Assembly (NCBI GenBank): GCA_037953625.1
Contig: CM075651.1
Span: 124,276,501 to 124,340,500 of the forward strand
From: Crotalaria pallida
Lineage: Eukaryota > Streptophyta > Magnoliopsida > Fabales > Fabaceae
DNA: 64,000 nucleotides
Direction: 5' to 3'
The notes beneath the pieces are model-generated. The model ran no database searches. It was not told the DNA's origin and saw only the letters and a program-made list of their open reading frames with translations. This document shows positions 11,521 through 21,476 of the stretch, piece after piece. Made by a program: the position numbers and the translations under genes. Position 1 is the stretch's first letter; each line of letters begins with the position of its first letter.

Positions 11521-13062
11521 ACATGATTAAAAAAAAGTGGTTGAGGAATATTTGCGTCATAAAGCTAGCTAAAATCCTAAATAAACAATAATTGTTTGTG
11601 CATTTACTTCTTAAATTCTTATTATCTTTGAAAATATTGTAACTATTAGTACACATAAAACAATTATTTTTTTATTTGAAAAAACTACAATATCCTATGT
11701 ATGCTACATGTTTTCTAAAGATTAATCAGGTGAGTTACGTATTCCAATTCATCATCAAAGTAAGAGTGAATTACACATGTAATATGAAAAATTCATAAAA
11801 AAAACTCAACCTTTCAGTAGATATTTTCTAGGTTCTTATCGATGGAGAAGAATCTAATTTAGGTCGAATAAAGTGGTTGGGCAAAGCCTGATGCCAACAA
11901 TAACAAGATAAGTGGAGCCCAAATCCATACCCACAACTTTGAGCAAGGGTGGTAGCATGGTTGCCAACCACGGTGGTTGTTGGTGTGAGGTTGATAATTT
12001 TTATCCTACACTCTAGCAATGTGTGTGGAATCAACGACTTGTAGAAGATGGGAATGGTGATAAACTGCAAATGATGCAGGAGTAATGAAAAAGTGGTGGT
12101 TGTTGGGGCAGTTGTGTGGGAAAAGAGCGAGAGTTAGAGGAAACACAGATAAGGTTCTATATTTATAAGAGACCAAGGTTGTGTGTGTGGTGGATTTGAT
12201 AAGGTTGTGGGTAAAACACACCATACATTTGCTTAAATATATTAGAAAATAAAAATGATACTCCTACTTTACTTTTTGAGGTTTGGGATGGAGAGAGAGA
12301 TAGGAAGAAAAGAGATAGAAATGATTAATGATATGATTTGAAAGGAAGAAAGTGATAGAAAGGAAATTGTGATGTAAATGAGAGTGTAATATAAAAGTTG
12401 GAAGAATATAATAGTCAATTTGAAAAAAAATATCTTAAATAAATTTGATATGTTAAGTAAATTTAATATTGCTATTAATGACAATATTCTTATTTAAATT
12501 TAACATTTACGACAATTTATACCATTAAATATACAAATATTAGTATTATTATTATTATTTCATTCCAATTATGTTATTAGAGAATTATATACTTTTATTA
12601 TGTTTCCTTTAAAATACCTTTTTTCGGGAATTTAATAAAATACTATTATGAAACTCCAACTAACAAAGATATTGAATTTTTGGTATTAACAAAGTGGTAT
12701 ATCTCATCACCTTATAGACAATGAACTAATCTTTTTGATGTGTTGGTTGTCCTTCTAGCAAGTGTTGTTATCATGTATCGAATATTAGTCTTTGGTAGTT
12801 TACGATACCTAAACCTCAAACAAAATATTACATTTCTGGACTAAATATTTGTTTGATTAAAGACAATGTATCATTAATAAAATTCAAAATTTTATATTAC
12901 TATTACTATTAATATTATTATTATTTATTATTATTAAATTCATACAAAAGTATATTATTATTATGATTATTAAATTACATTTATTAATTCACCATATTTT
13001 GTACCTTTATAAAATGAGTTGATATACATTAAAGACACTATATTGCCTTTGTTAATGACACT

Positions 13063-13066
<4 letters not shown>
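11521..13066. other. AT-rich spacer of the tandem unit, no gene recognised (copy A)
   Basis: I see no coding pattern here. Short minus-strand frames at 11828-12224 carry no family motif and are not clearly conserved in copy B. The right half is very AT-rich, with ATT/TTA runs at 12543-12560 and 12890-12975. The same sequence is at 59880-61415. Confidence 0.7.

Positions 13067-13101
<35 letters not shown>
13067..13101. repeat. (TA)n microsatellite
   Basis: About 16 uninterrupted TA units. The copy B equivalent is at 61416-61451. Confidence 0.95.
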
Positions 13102-13107
<6 letters not shown>

Positions 13108-13123
13108 CGAGAGAGAGGAGAAT

Positions 13124-13712
13124 GGATCCGTTTACACCTAGTAAATTTACACCAATTTTTAAATCTGGATAGGGAAAACGGAACGAAAAAGCAAGAACCA
13201 AAACATTTGAATAGTGAAAATACAAGGACTAAAATCAAAACTCATTGGAACTATCCAAAACCATAATTGAGTATGGGGACGAAAACCAAAATGAAACAGA
13301 AAAACAAGGACCAAAACAAAAAAAAAAACATAGTAGTGACTAATTTCAAAGAGTTCAACATTTATAGGGACCAATTTGATATTTAAACCATATAAATTCA
13401 ATTGAACCAACCTTTTGATTGAAAGTTTCTATCACGTAGATCTTCTTTATCAAATTAAATTTGATGAAAATCTAAACTCATATAGCACTTCATTTGTATA
13501 TGTTAAAATTAACATCATATATATTTTTGAAGTATTGAAAAATGCAAATATTTGTTTATATTTTCATTGATATTTGAATTTTCTCAAATTTGAGACAAAT
13601 AATCTAAATAATATATAATTATTAATTACCAAATGGAATGATATGATTTTTATTACATAAAAAGATATGAGCGAAGTAAGTTGATATAAATTAATTTGGT
13701 GTAAACTGATCC
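13124..13712. mobile_element. MITE-like element with ~15-bp terminal inverted repeats (copy A)
   Basis: GGATCCGTTTACACC at 13124-13138 is the inverse of GGTGTAAACTGATCC at 13698-13712 with one mismatch, enclosing about 590 bp without coding capacity. Microsatellites abut both sides ((TA)n left, (ATAC)n right), so the target duplication cannot be read safely. Duplicate at 61474-62063. The superfamily is not assigned. Confidence 0.45.
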
Positions 13713-13720
13713 CGCCTTGT

Positions 13721-13786
13721 ATACATACATACATACATACATACATACATACATACATACATACATACGTACATACATACATACAT
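13721..13786. repeat. (ATAC)n microsatellite, expanded in copy A
   Basis: About 16 tetranucleotide units with one interruption (ACGT near 13768). Copy B (62071-62094) has about 6 units, so the repeat changed length after the duplication. Confidence 0.95.
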
Positions 13787-13999
13787 ATATGTATATTAAT
13801 ATGAAAATTAATAATGAATTCCAAATAAAAGTTATATTTTAGTATATATTGAAATATTTAAATTAATCTAAATAAATATATCCTTAATTTACCTTGAATA
13901 TTATTATCAAATTGAAAATAATGACATTTTAGAATATTCTTATTTATGTTAACGAACATTTATAAATAAACCAAATCCATTCTTTTTTAAGTGTCTTTT

Positions 14000-16401
14000 T
14001 TTTTTTGGTAGAAAGAAAAAATTCTATTACCAATAAACCAAAAATACATCAAAGGTTCCACTCCTATCACCTTCTGCCACCTTCTAGGAAGGGTTCAGAA
14101 AAGAAATAGGAGGAAGACAAAAAGGATTAAGAGCCACCTTCTAGGAAGGGTTCCCTTAATCACTGATACATTTCAATCTCACTACAAATTCTATCTACCA
14201 AAGACTTATTTGTCCAACTTCTAAAATTAGAATAACAAAAATTAACCCTATGAGCAAACTCTTTTTTAATTAAAGAAAATCTGTAATGGGGAGAGTGAGA
14301 GCAATTAGTGAAGGTTCTGGTGTTTCTTTCAATCCACGTGTGATAGATTACAGCCACACAAAGCCCCCAAAGTTATCTTCTCCGTTGCTTCCCTCGAACC
14401 GCAAAGAAGATCCAGCGCTTCCAATGTCTGGAGCTCGGAGGAAAGCCATGGAAGTCCAGCCAATTCATGCAAAGGGAGATCAGCTCTTTGCTCCAGCCGC
14501 ATTCGAAGAAAAGGTGTCTCATCGATTCCTCCGATGCAAAGCATAAACTGCAGTGATTAGGTAAGTAACTCCATTTCATTCTGTCTCTAGTTTGAAGTTT
14601 ATCATGCATAGCTAGCCACCCAATGAATCTGTGTTTAGGCACACTAACGTTATTCCACACAACCTTTGACATAATGAAGGGAGTTCAATTTCCCTTGAGA
14701 AATCGATACCCTGATTTAATGGTGTAGACACCATCTGAGCTCACTAGCCATCGATCATTCTAAAAACCACTGCTGAGTTTGTCCCTAATCTTCAAGATTT
14801 GCTTCCAGTGCCAACTTTGACCTTGAACCCATTCACAATCCCAAAAAGATTGCGATTTTATATAATAAGAATGCACCCAACGAACCCAGAGGCAATCTTG
14901 CTTTTGAGAAATACTCCAAATTTGCTTCCCTAAGGCAGCCATGTTCCAAACACCACAATCAGAGATGCCTAATACTCCAAACCTTTTTTGGTTACAAACT
15001 GTAGACCATGCTACTTTAGCATGATAAGGACCATCTGCAGTTGAATTACAGAGAAAAGATCTACATTTTTTCTCAATCTCATTGATCACAGATCTTGGAA
15101 TTATAAACGTAGAAGCCTAGTAGATGTGAAAACTCATGAGTATTAGATAGACCCTAGCTTGGCCTAGATTGCCAACAACTGATACTTCTCACAATTTTAT
15201 CAACCAATAAATCACAAGTAGCAGCATTCCACTTCCTAGATGATAAAGGAAGTCCTAAGTATTTACAAGGGAAAAAACCCTCTTGAAAGCCAGATAAATC
15301 ATGAATAATCCTTTTAGTGTCCTGAGTTACCCCTGACATATAAATGTGAGACATCTCAGGACTCACTCGGAGACCAGACCATGTAGCAAAGGCTTTTAGA
15401 GCATTCTTAATGATTCTGATGCTGGCAGGATGGGCTTTGCAAAAAATTAACAAATCATCAGCAAAAGCCAGGTTAATAAGCCTTAATTCCTTACAAGCAG
15501 GATGATATCTAAAATTCCTTTCACAAGCAGAGAGATGTAGGAATCTAGTCATAATGTCCATAGCCAAGACAAAAAGGAGGGGGGACATAGGATCCCCCTG
15601 CCTTATACCCCTTGTAGGCCAGAACCTACCACCTTGATTTCCATTAATGACAATAGAGTAGGAGACAAACCTTACACAAGCCATAATCCATGAAATAAAC
15701 CTTGTTGGGAACTTTAGGGCTGCTAGCATAGATTCAATGAAATTCCATTCCAAAGTATCAAAGGCCTTCTTAATATCAAGCTTCATCATACATCTAGGAG
15801 AGACTCTCCTTCTCCCATATAATCTGACCAGCTCTTGAGAAAGCAAAATATTATGCAAAATGCTTCTATCCTTGATAAAAGCATTTTGATTATCATGCAT
15901 CAAAAATGGAAGCACAGTAGCTAGCCTGTTACTCAAAATCTTAGCAATACATTTGTAAAGGGTAGAGCAGCAAGCAATAGGCCTGAATTGGTGGACCTTT
16001 GAAGGGGAATCTATTTTAGGAACCATCACAAGATTTGTATGATTAATCTCTCTAAGCATCTGACCTGAATCAAAGAAATCTTTTATGGCCCTACACATGT
16101 CTTGACCAACACAATCCCAAGCTGATTGAAAAAATCCAGACCCAAACCCATCAGGGCCAGGGGCTTTATTTTTATTAATTGAAAACAAACTCTGCTTTAT
16201 TTCATCATCAGTTACTGGCTGGATAAGGGAAAGCTGTTGATCTCTATTTAAACGATTACCTTGATTAATGACCTCCTGAGAGAAAACATCACCTCTGCTT
16301 CTACTTCGAAAGAGATTCTGATAAAACTCTTCAAATAATTCTTGAATCCCCCCCCCTGATCAGATACTGGCTCTTCATTGTCATTGAGAATCCTGATTTT
16401 C
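14000..16401 (-). mobile_element. 5'-truncated L1-type LINE, antisense
   Basis: A poly-T run at 13996-14006 on the plus strand is the 3' poly-A tail of a minus-strand insertion. TTAAGTGTCTTTT flanks it as a target duplication (13987-13999 and 16402-16414), and copy B has one copy of it at about 62293-62305. The element starts (minus strand, 16401) shortly before the reverse transcriptase, so ORF1 and the endonuclease are missing, as usual for incomplete target-primed reverse transcription. Confidence 0.92.
14160..16380 (-). pseudogene. LINE reverse transcriptase with zf-RVT domain
   Basis: The longest open piece (16188 down to 15154, 344 residues) carries L1 RT blocks: NKAPGPDGF, FRPIACC, AFIKDRS, KLDIKKAFDTLEW, GIRQGDPMSPLLF and the catalytic FADDLLIF. 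After stops, further frames (15089-14760; 14672-14373; 14357-14160) hold the C-terminal part, including WNNVSVPKHRFIGWLA and HLFFEC of the zinc-binding zf-RVT domain and a WIERN end segment. Several stops and frameshifts and a C run near 16351-16359 make it non-functional. Confidence 0.92.
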
Positions 16402-16414
16402 TTAAGTGTCTTTT

Positions 16415-16811
16415 CTTTCTAAGAGAAAAATACTATTCCTAATTTACTAAATTTCTGAAAATCAAGACAATATATATGATGATTTTTTTTTCAATTCTAC
16501 AACCTTAATAGAGAGATAATAACGAGTGAAAAGGTTTTTCGTTTAGTAATTAAAGAGAAAATTATCATTACCGGAACGACCAAATCATACAAAGAGCATA
16601 GCTCCTGGCTACCTAAAAAAATGACCACCTACTAGGTTGAGTTCCATTTATGAAGGACAAAGAGCTTCCTCACCCCGAACAGAAAATTGGATTAGTGAAA
16701 ATCATGGTAGCCAATATTACAAAGGAAATTCCGCATTAGTTTTCTTAACATTTTTGTTACACTATAAAGACATCCTCCATCTAATCTCAGATTGAATAGG
16801 ATTGAAAGTCA
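16415..16811. other. Spacer, nothing recognised
   Basis: AT-rich sequence between the LINE target duplication and the gene fragment, shared with copy B (62306-62700). I see no coding pattern, RNA gene or repeat structure. Confidence 0.6.
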
Positions 16812-16814
16812 GTG

Positions 16815-17150
16815 ATGGAGAGGAAAAAGAGTGGAAGTTTGATAACTAGAGAGAAACTACAACAACGAAATGATTTGATTGAAACCCCATGCCGTTCATA
16901 TTCTAATCTTGGCCAAACTTGTGTTCTTACTCCACGTGAACCTTCAGAGGTTGTTAAGAACAATCAAGACCAGTTCAGGAGAATAGTAAAGTTGAGGAAC
17001 TTATTTCTATGCTTGGTTTTTCGAAGGATATTGCGCAAAGGAGGTACTAACTGAGAAGCTAAGCTCTCTGATTCAAAGTAAGCTAAGTAGTAAAAAAAGA
17101 ACTATTCAGCTTAAGCATGAAAAGAAAGATGTTGTTCCCAAAGTTTGAGA
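16815..17150 (+). pseudogene. Fragment of an unrecognised gene (copy A)
   Basis: A frame from ATG at 16815 runs to 17054 and begins MERKKSGSLITREKLQQRN, basic and hydrophilic. Shifting frame near 16990 opens a plausible continuation VEELISMLGFSKDIAQRRY, and another shift gives EKLSSLIQSK, so a coding region broken by frameshifts is likelier than a short gene. Copy B (62704-62943) differs mostly by amino-acid-changing substitutions, which argues against selection on this frame. A Tekay element is inserted just downstream at 17160. I do not recognise the family. Confidence 0.35.
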
Positions 17151-17423
17151 TACATTTGATGTAACACCCCAAAATTTTAATCCCCGATTAATGAAATGTT
17201 AATTATAATTTAATTATAATTAATAGTTTCTATATTAATCCTTGATTAAAATATGTGTTTATATGACTAGCTTATGTGTGAGAAATTATTTAATAAATAA
17301 TTTAAATGCCTAAAATGTATATTTTGCATATTAGTCCCTGGGTTGGGACCTAGAAGCAATTATAGGAAAGGTTTTGGAGGGAAAGTAAATAAAATAATTA
17401 TTTTTCAAAAACTGGGTAAAACA

Positions 17424-17449
17424 CTCGAGTATTTTCTGAAACACTCGAG
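17424..17449 (+). repeat. CTCGAG palindrome pair upstream of TATA
   Basis: ACTCGAGT units with cores at 17424 and 17444, 20 bases apart, about 265 bases from the LTR start and 137-157 bases upstream of the TATA box. The same pair is in the 3' LTR near 25670-25697. Confidence 0.85.
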
Positions 17450-17580
17450 TATTCTGGGTCAAACTGCACGAGTTAGTGCGTTTGATGAGTCACCATGAAC
17501 GATTCTCGTGTGTTGACACGAAATCGTCTCCCTCAACAGCTCAAAGCACTCGTGTCGACTCGCATGATGTCTCCCTGTGT

Positions 17581-17589
17581 CTATAAAAG
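17581..17589 (+). promoter_or_regulatory. LTR core promoter (TATA box)
   Basis: CTATAAAAG is a consensus plant TATA box about 420 bases into the LTR, the only such box before the transcribed leader. It is repeated in the 3' LTR at 25827-25835. It marks the probable U3/R boundary a few tens of bases downstream. Confidence 0.7.
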
Positions 17590-18074
17590 CCCATCAACCA
17601 CGAATTCGTGGGAATTTTGGCTAAGATTTGCATTGTTGAAGAAGCTAGGGTTTCGATTTCGTCTCGTTCAATTCTCTTTCAATTCTAAGTGTTAGTCTTC
17701 GAGTGATACACCAATACAAAGCTCACATCACGAGCTTTGTATAGACACCAAAATTGTGAGGTTTGAGTGTGTGGATTGAGAGAATCGAAGTTTTGAAGTG
17801 GAGCTGTTCTTGCTTGAGCTGGTGTCTGGAGCTTACTTTGATCATCGATTCTGGTAAGCTCTTGAGTTCTTGAGTCTCAAACTCAATTCGTTTAGTTAGA
17901 TGATGTTGCATAGAGCTTAGGAATCTAGTTTTCCCTAATTTTTATCTCTGTTTCATGTCCAAACCAATTCAATTTTGGTATGGTGCTCAAACTGTCATGC
18001 ATGTGAAGCTCAAGTGGATTTCTGGGTTTGGAGAGCTTTTCTTTGGAGTCTTTCTGTTGATTCAAGCCTGAGAG

Positions 18075-19549
18075 GTAAGGGGAAGTAATTATATTCACTA
18101 GATAGAGTTTGAAATCCATTAAATGTGTTAGAGAGCCACCAAGAGGCTCTAAGGGCTTAGATTCTATAGGAACTGTGGTTTGGAGACCAATCCATGCTCT
18201 AAATCTGTATTGAGCAAGTTTGTTATCATGCATGTGAGCCTGAATGAGCTTTGTTTCATGAATATTATGCTTATTGTGTGATTTGAGGTATTGAGTTGTT
18301 AAAATGCCTTTTTGTGCATAATCAATGATTTCTCTGTCAATTCTGTGTTTTGAATTGAAGTAAGTGTTGTAACATGTTTGATTAATGATATGTTAACTCT
18401 GTTGATCCCTGAAATGGACTTAAATTGAGTAGAAATGAAAATGGCATGTTAAAACCAGTTTTCACTACTGTCAGCTGCGAAACACTCGAGTAAATAGCAA
18501 AGTACTCGAGTAAATCGTGTTCAAAATAAAGTAAATTTCATAAGAACACTCGAGTATTTTGTCTGTTACTCGAGTATCGGGCATGAACTGAGAATTTGTT
18601 ATAGGTCAAACACTCGAGTCATTCAAAGTCACTCGAGTATTCTGGAAAAGTCCAAGAACACTCGAGTAACTCATGAACTACTCGAGTAAATTGTTGAAAT
18701 TAAAACCCAAATCCTCAGAAAGACATAAACACTCGAGTAAGCTTAAGAACACTCGAGTAATCTGGAAAAATCTCCAGAACACTCGAGTATTCTGAACTTT
18801 ACTCGAGTAAAATGCCCAGAATCTGAAAACATCATTTTCAATTCTAACTTAATTAATTAAGGAATTATTAAGGATAATTCAAGGGATCAAAGACTTAGAG
18901 AAATTGATAAATACAAATAGATCGTTCGGTGACGATCCATTTTGAAAATTAAGCCTAGGTGGCAAGTAATGTATTAATCAATTTCCCCTAAGTCTAAAAT
19001 GCATTCATTCTGGAGTTTGGATGGTAGGACGTATATCATGTTTTTGGTAAACATGTGGAGGGCCTCTGGGAGTGCCAATACGCTTGCTTGATGACACGTT
19101 GTTGACGTGGTCGGCTTAGTGGATGCCGATATGGTTATACCGTTTGGATGACGGACCGTTTGGATGACGGGACGATGCTCGGGTGGCACGTTATAACTAT
19201 GCTCGGGTGGCATGGATTTCAAGCTTGTCGTGTACATTCTAGGTGAATGTACGAATTGTTGTATACCTAGGAATACAACACACTGTGGAGTGCTGGGTTG
19301 TCAGGGATGGACGTCAGAGAGTGACTTAGAAAATGTGGAGATAAGTTGAGAGTTAAAGTCATGCATCATGTCATTCACCTAATGCAATTTATATACCTGA
19401 ATTAAGTGTGAACATCCTATGTGCATCTGATACTTGCTAAATGCTAATTGTGATTGTTATTAATTGATGCATTATTATCTTTCATATGTTGCATGATTTA
19501 TTCTCTATTGATTATGTGAGTAGAATTGCTTACCCCTATGCCCTTGTAG
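18075..19549 (+). promoter_or_regulatory. Putative intron inside the LTR leader
   Basis: Donor-like GAGAG|GTAAGGGGAAG at 18075 and acceptor-like TTACCCCTATGCCCTTGTAG at 19549 bracket 1475 bases containing all six downstream CTCGAG pairs and the hairpin chain. The backbone LTR (2489-3972; 55960-57459) has AAG|GTATGGGGGAAG and CCCTTATTAG|GTG at equivalent places, and the antisense solo LTR (8064 down to 6083) has AAG|GTAAGGGGGAAG and CCCTTATTAG|GTG. Conservation of just these sites across three diverged LTR families is the evidence. Splicing itself is inferred. Confidence 0.45.
18483..18810 (+). repeat. Six CTCGAG palindrome pairs, 20-base spacing
   Basis: Cores at 18485/18505, 18549/18569, 18613/18632, 18661/18681, 18732/18752 and 18782/18802. 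Within-pair distances are 20, 20, 19, 20, 20 and 20. Distances between pairs vary (29-51). The 3' LTR repeats the array near 26725-27055, with one site decayed to CTAGAG. Confidence 0.92.
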
Positions 19550-19552
19550 GTG

Positions 19553-20023
19553 ATGTCTCGCTACATTGCTTGCATCGAGATCCGGCCACTTCCTAGTGGC
19601 GTATGGATCTATGAGGACCATCGTGCGGTGTATGAGGGGGAGGTAGAGTTCACATTCTACCACCCTAATCCGCTGATGCGATTCCGTCCTCGTAGGTTTA
19701 GGATTCCCATCATATACACTATGCATGTACCCCCGTTTTATACTTATCATGGACCACCTCCCATGCGACCAGCTCGCTCTTACCATAGTTTTCGTTTTCA
19801 ACCTACCCGCTCTCACCCTTTTACTTCGAGAGTCGTCCGCGAGGAGACTCCCCTATCTGATCCGAGGAGCCCAGTCAGGGTTTCACCATCACCTGACCCG
19901 GTACCCAGTGGTAGGGTACACTCTCCCTCGGATGAGATCGAGGAGGATCCGGTGGAGGACGAGAGTGGGAGCGAGCCTGTCGTGCATTCTACTGGGAGTG
20001 ACTGGAGGGACGACGATCCCTAG
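19553..20023 (+). CDS. LTR-encoded open frame, unknown function
   Basis: From ATG at 19553, three bases after the acceptor-like site, 156 codons remain open inside the LTR. The protein starts MSRYIACIEIRPLPSGVWIY, continues Arg/Pro-rich (around PPFYTYHGPPPMRP), and ends acidic (DEIEEDPVEDES). No known domain is recognised. The backbone LTR has a decayed look-alike at the same place (ARYLDFLEIS near 3979), and the non-autonomous element has a different LTR frame near its own LTR 3' end. A spliced leader would put this ATG close to the transcript start. It may be chance, since the 3' LTR copy is frameshifted. Confidence 0.3.
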   Translation: MSRYIACIEIRPLPSGVWIYEDHRAVYEGEVEFTFYHPNPLMRFRPRRFRIPIIYTMHVPPFYTYHGPPPMRPARSYHSFRFQPTRSHPFTSRVVREETPLSDPRSPVRVSPSPDPVPSGRVHSPSDEIEEDPVEDESGSEPVVHSTGSDWRDDDP

Positions 20024-20745
20024 GTACATGTATATGGTGTATGGTGTGGATCTGAGGATCCGGTGTGTGGAGGAGATTTGCTGCTGCTGCTGTGATGATG
20101 ATGCTACTACCTTACTCACTTTACTTTTGGGAGACTACTACTACTACTACTACTCTATCTGATGCTGCCAGATCTATGTGACTATTCCTAGAGTTATACA
20201 TTTTGTTATGTATATATATATTGTAGATATACTTTTGGAGCACTCTAGAGCTTGTAGTTACACTGTTATATAGATCTGATGATGGATTTGCATATTTTGA
20301 AAACTTGGAGACTTTACTCATGGACTATGTACTTATGATTCTCTATATCTATGAAAACCTATGTTTATATTCTATCAGTTGCATAGTCCAGTAATTTCTG
20401 CTTACTCTGATTTAATCCGTTTAAGAGCTCGGCTATAAATGGTATCAGTTCTATCGTATAAAGCAAGGGTAGCTTAAACTACTTGATACAAAGATATCTT
20501 CTAAAAGATCGAATGTTACTCTATTTGCGAAAAGGTTTTAGAAATCGCCGAACTCGATACAATGATTTTGAGATAATATAGACTTTATTCTCCAAGACTT
20601 TCAAGTGACGTTTCGTGCACCTGCTTTAAAAGAAAAATTTTATTGACCTATTTTCTTAACACTCACAAGTCCATATATATTATCCAATTGGAAAAGCATA
20701 TTTATTAGTTTATATTTGGGTAATAACGAAGGGTGTGACACTTAG

Positions 20746-20757
20746 TGGTATCAGAGC
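20746..20757 (+). promoter_or_regulatory. Primer binding site (initiator tRNA-Met)
   Basis: TGGTATCAGAGC, complementary to the 3' end of plant initiator tRNA-Met, five bases after the 5' LTR. It would prime minus-strand DNA synthesis. Confidence 0.9.
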
Positions 20758-21029
20758 AAAAGTTAGATCCTGTAGTAGTAGAAGTGGTTCCAGAAAGGTA
20801 GCCATCAACATCAAGCAGGTATCTCCAAAGCGCTTATTACCTTGAATGCTGTTATTTTGATTGCTAAAGGTTTGAATACCCTGAATTGTTTGTATCTTGT
20901 CTCTTTTGAGTACAAGAGACAATTGATTATAGCTCTAATAAGCTTAGGATAGAGCCTTAGTATAGGTGGTGTAATGGAAGTTTCTTTAGGTCAACATATG
21001 TGACCGTAAGCCCATAGCGCAGGTCTAAT

Positions 21030-21476
21030 ATGGCAACTAGAAACCAAAATCACACCAACGCGATGTTGGAGCGAATCACCACGGTATTGGAAGCCATGCA
21101 AAGGCAGTCTCAGCAACCATCTCAACCGGCTAACCCGCCTCATCAGTGTAATATGGGAAACACTGAGGCGAAGACTCTGGCTGATTTTAGGAGCTGCAAT
21201 CCGCCAAAGTTTGAAGGAGGATTTAAACCGGAGGAAGCCAACAAATGGATTCACACTATGGACAAGATTTTAAGAACGTTGGAGTGTTCGGATGCTCAGA
21301 AGGTGGCATATGCAACCTATATGCTGGAGGATGAGGCTGAGAACTGGTGGAATCACACCATGCAGCTTTTACAATATGAAGGAAGGGAGATAAGTTGGGG
21401 AGTATTTATGGAGAAGTTTCTCCAGAAGTATTTTCCTGAGGATCTGAGAAGGAAGAAGGAGGTGGAGTTTCTGTAG
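21030..21476 (+). CDS. Tekay gag, N-terminal part, ended by an in-frame TAG
   Basis: This 148-residue frame holds the start of the retrotransposon gag capsid domain: LADFRSCNPPKFEGG around residue 50, ANKWIHTMDKIL near 70, and VAYATYMLEDEAENWW near 91, ending EVEFL before TAG at 21474-21476. Gag forms the cytoplasmic virus-like particle. The same frame stays open immediately after the stop, with LKQGNMNVGEYAARFEEL, so one nonsense change splits an otherwise continuous polyprotein. Start chosen at the first ATG after the PBS leader that gives the family's N-terminus. Confidence 0.85.
   Translation: MATRNQNHTNAMLERITTVLEAMQRQSQQPSQPANPPHQCNMGNTEAKTLADFRSCNPPKFEGGFKPEEANKWIHTMDKILRTLECSDAQKVAYATYMLEDEAENWWNHTMQLLQYEGREISWGVFMEKFLQKYFPEDLRRKKEVEFL

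Larger units (their letters stand above)
17160..20740 (+). mobile_element. 5' LTR of Tekay element
   Basis: Starts TGTAACACCCC and ends GGGTGTGACA, followed by the PBS. Features in order: CTCGAG pair (17424/17444), TATA box CTATAAAAG (17581), donor-like GAGAG|GTAAGG (18071-18080), six CTCGAG pairs (18485-18807), chain of imperfect hairpins (19064-19215), acceptor-like CCCTTGTAG|GTG (19541-19552), then an open frame. U3, R and U5 borders cannot be placed exactly. Confidence 0.95.

Noticed and set aside
11828..12224. Minus-strand frames rich in His/Thr/Ser
   Set aside because: No family motif. Copy B (60207-60576) differs by frame-disrupting changes and the region looks non-coding.
13564..13824. 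Minus-strand frame with MYVCMYVC repeats
   Set aside because: Translation of the (ATAC)n microsatellite.
17495..18233. Short frames in the LTR repeated at 25741-26479
   Set aside because: Identical by being in both LTRs. No motif, and they lie in the untranslated leader or U3.
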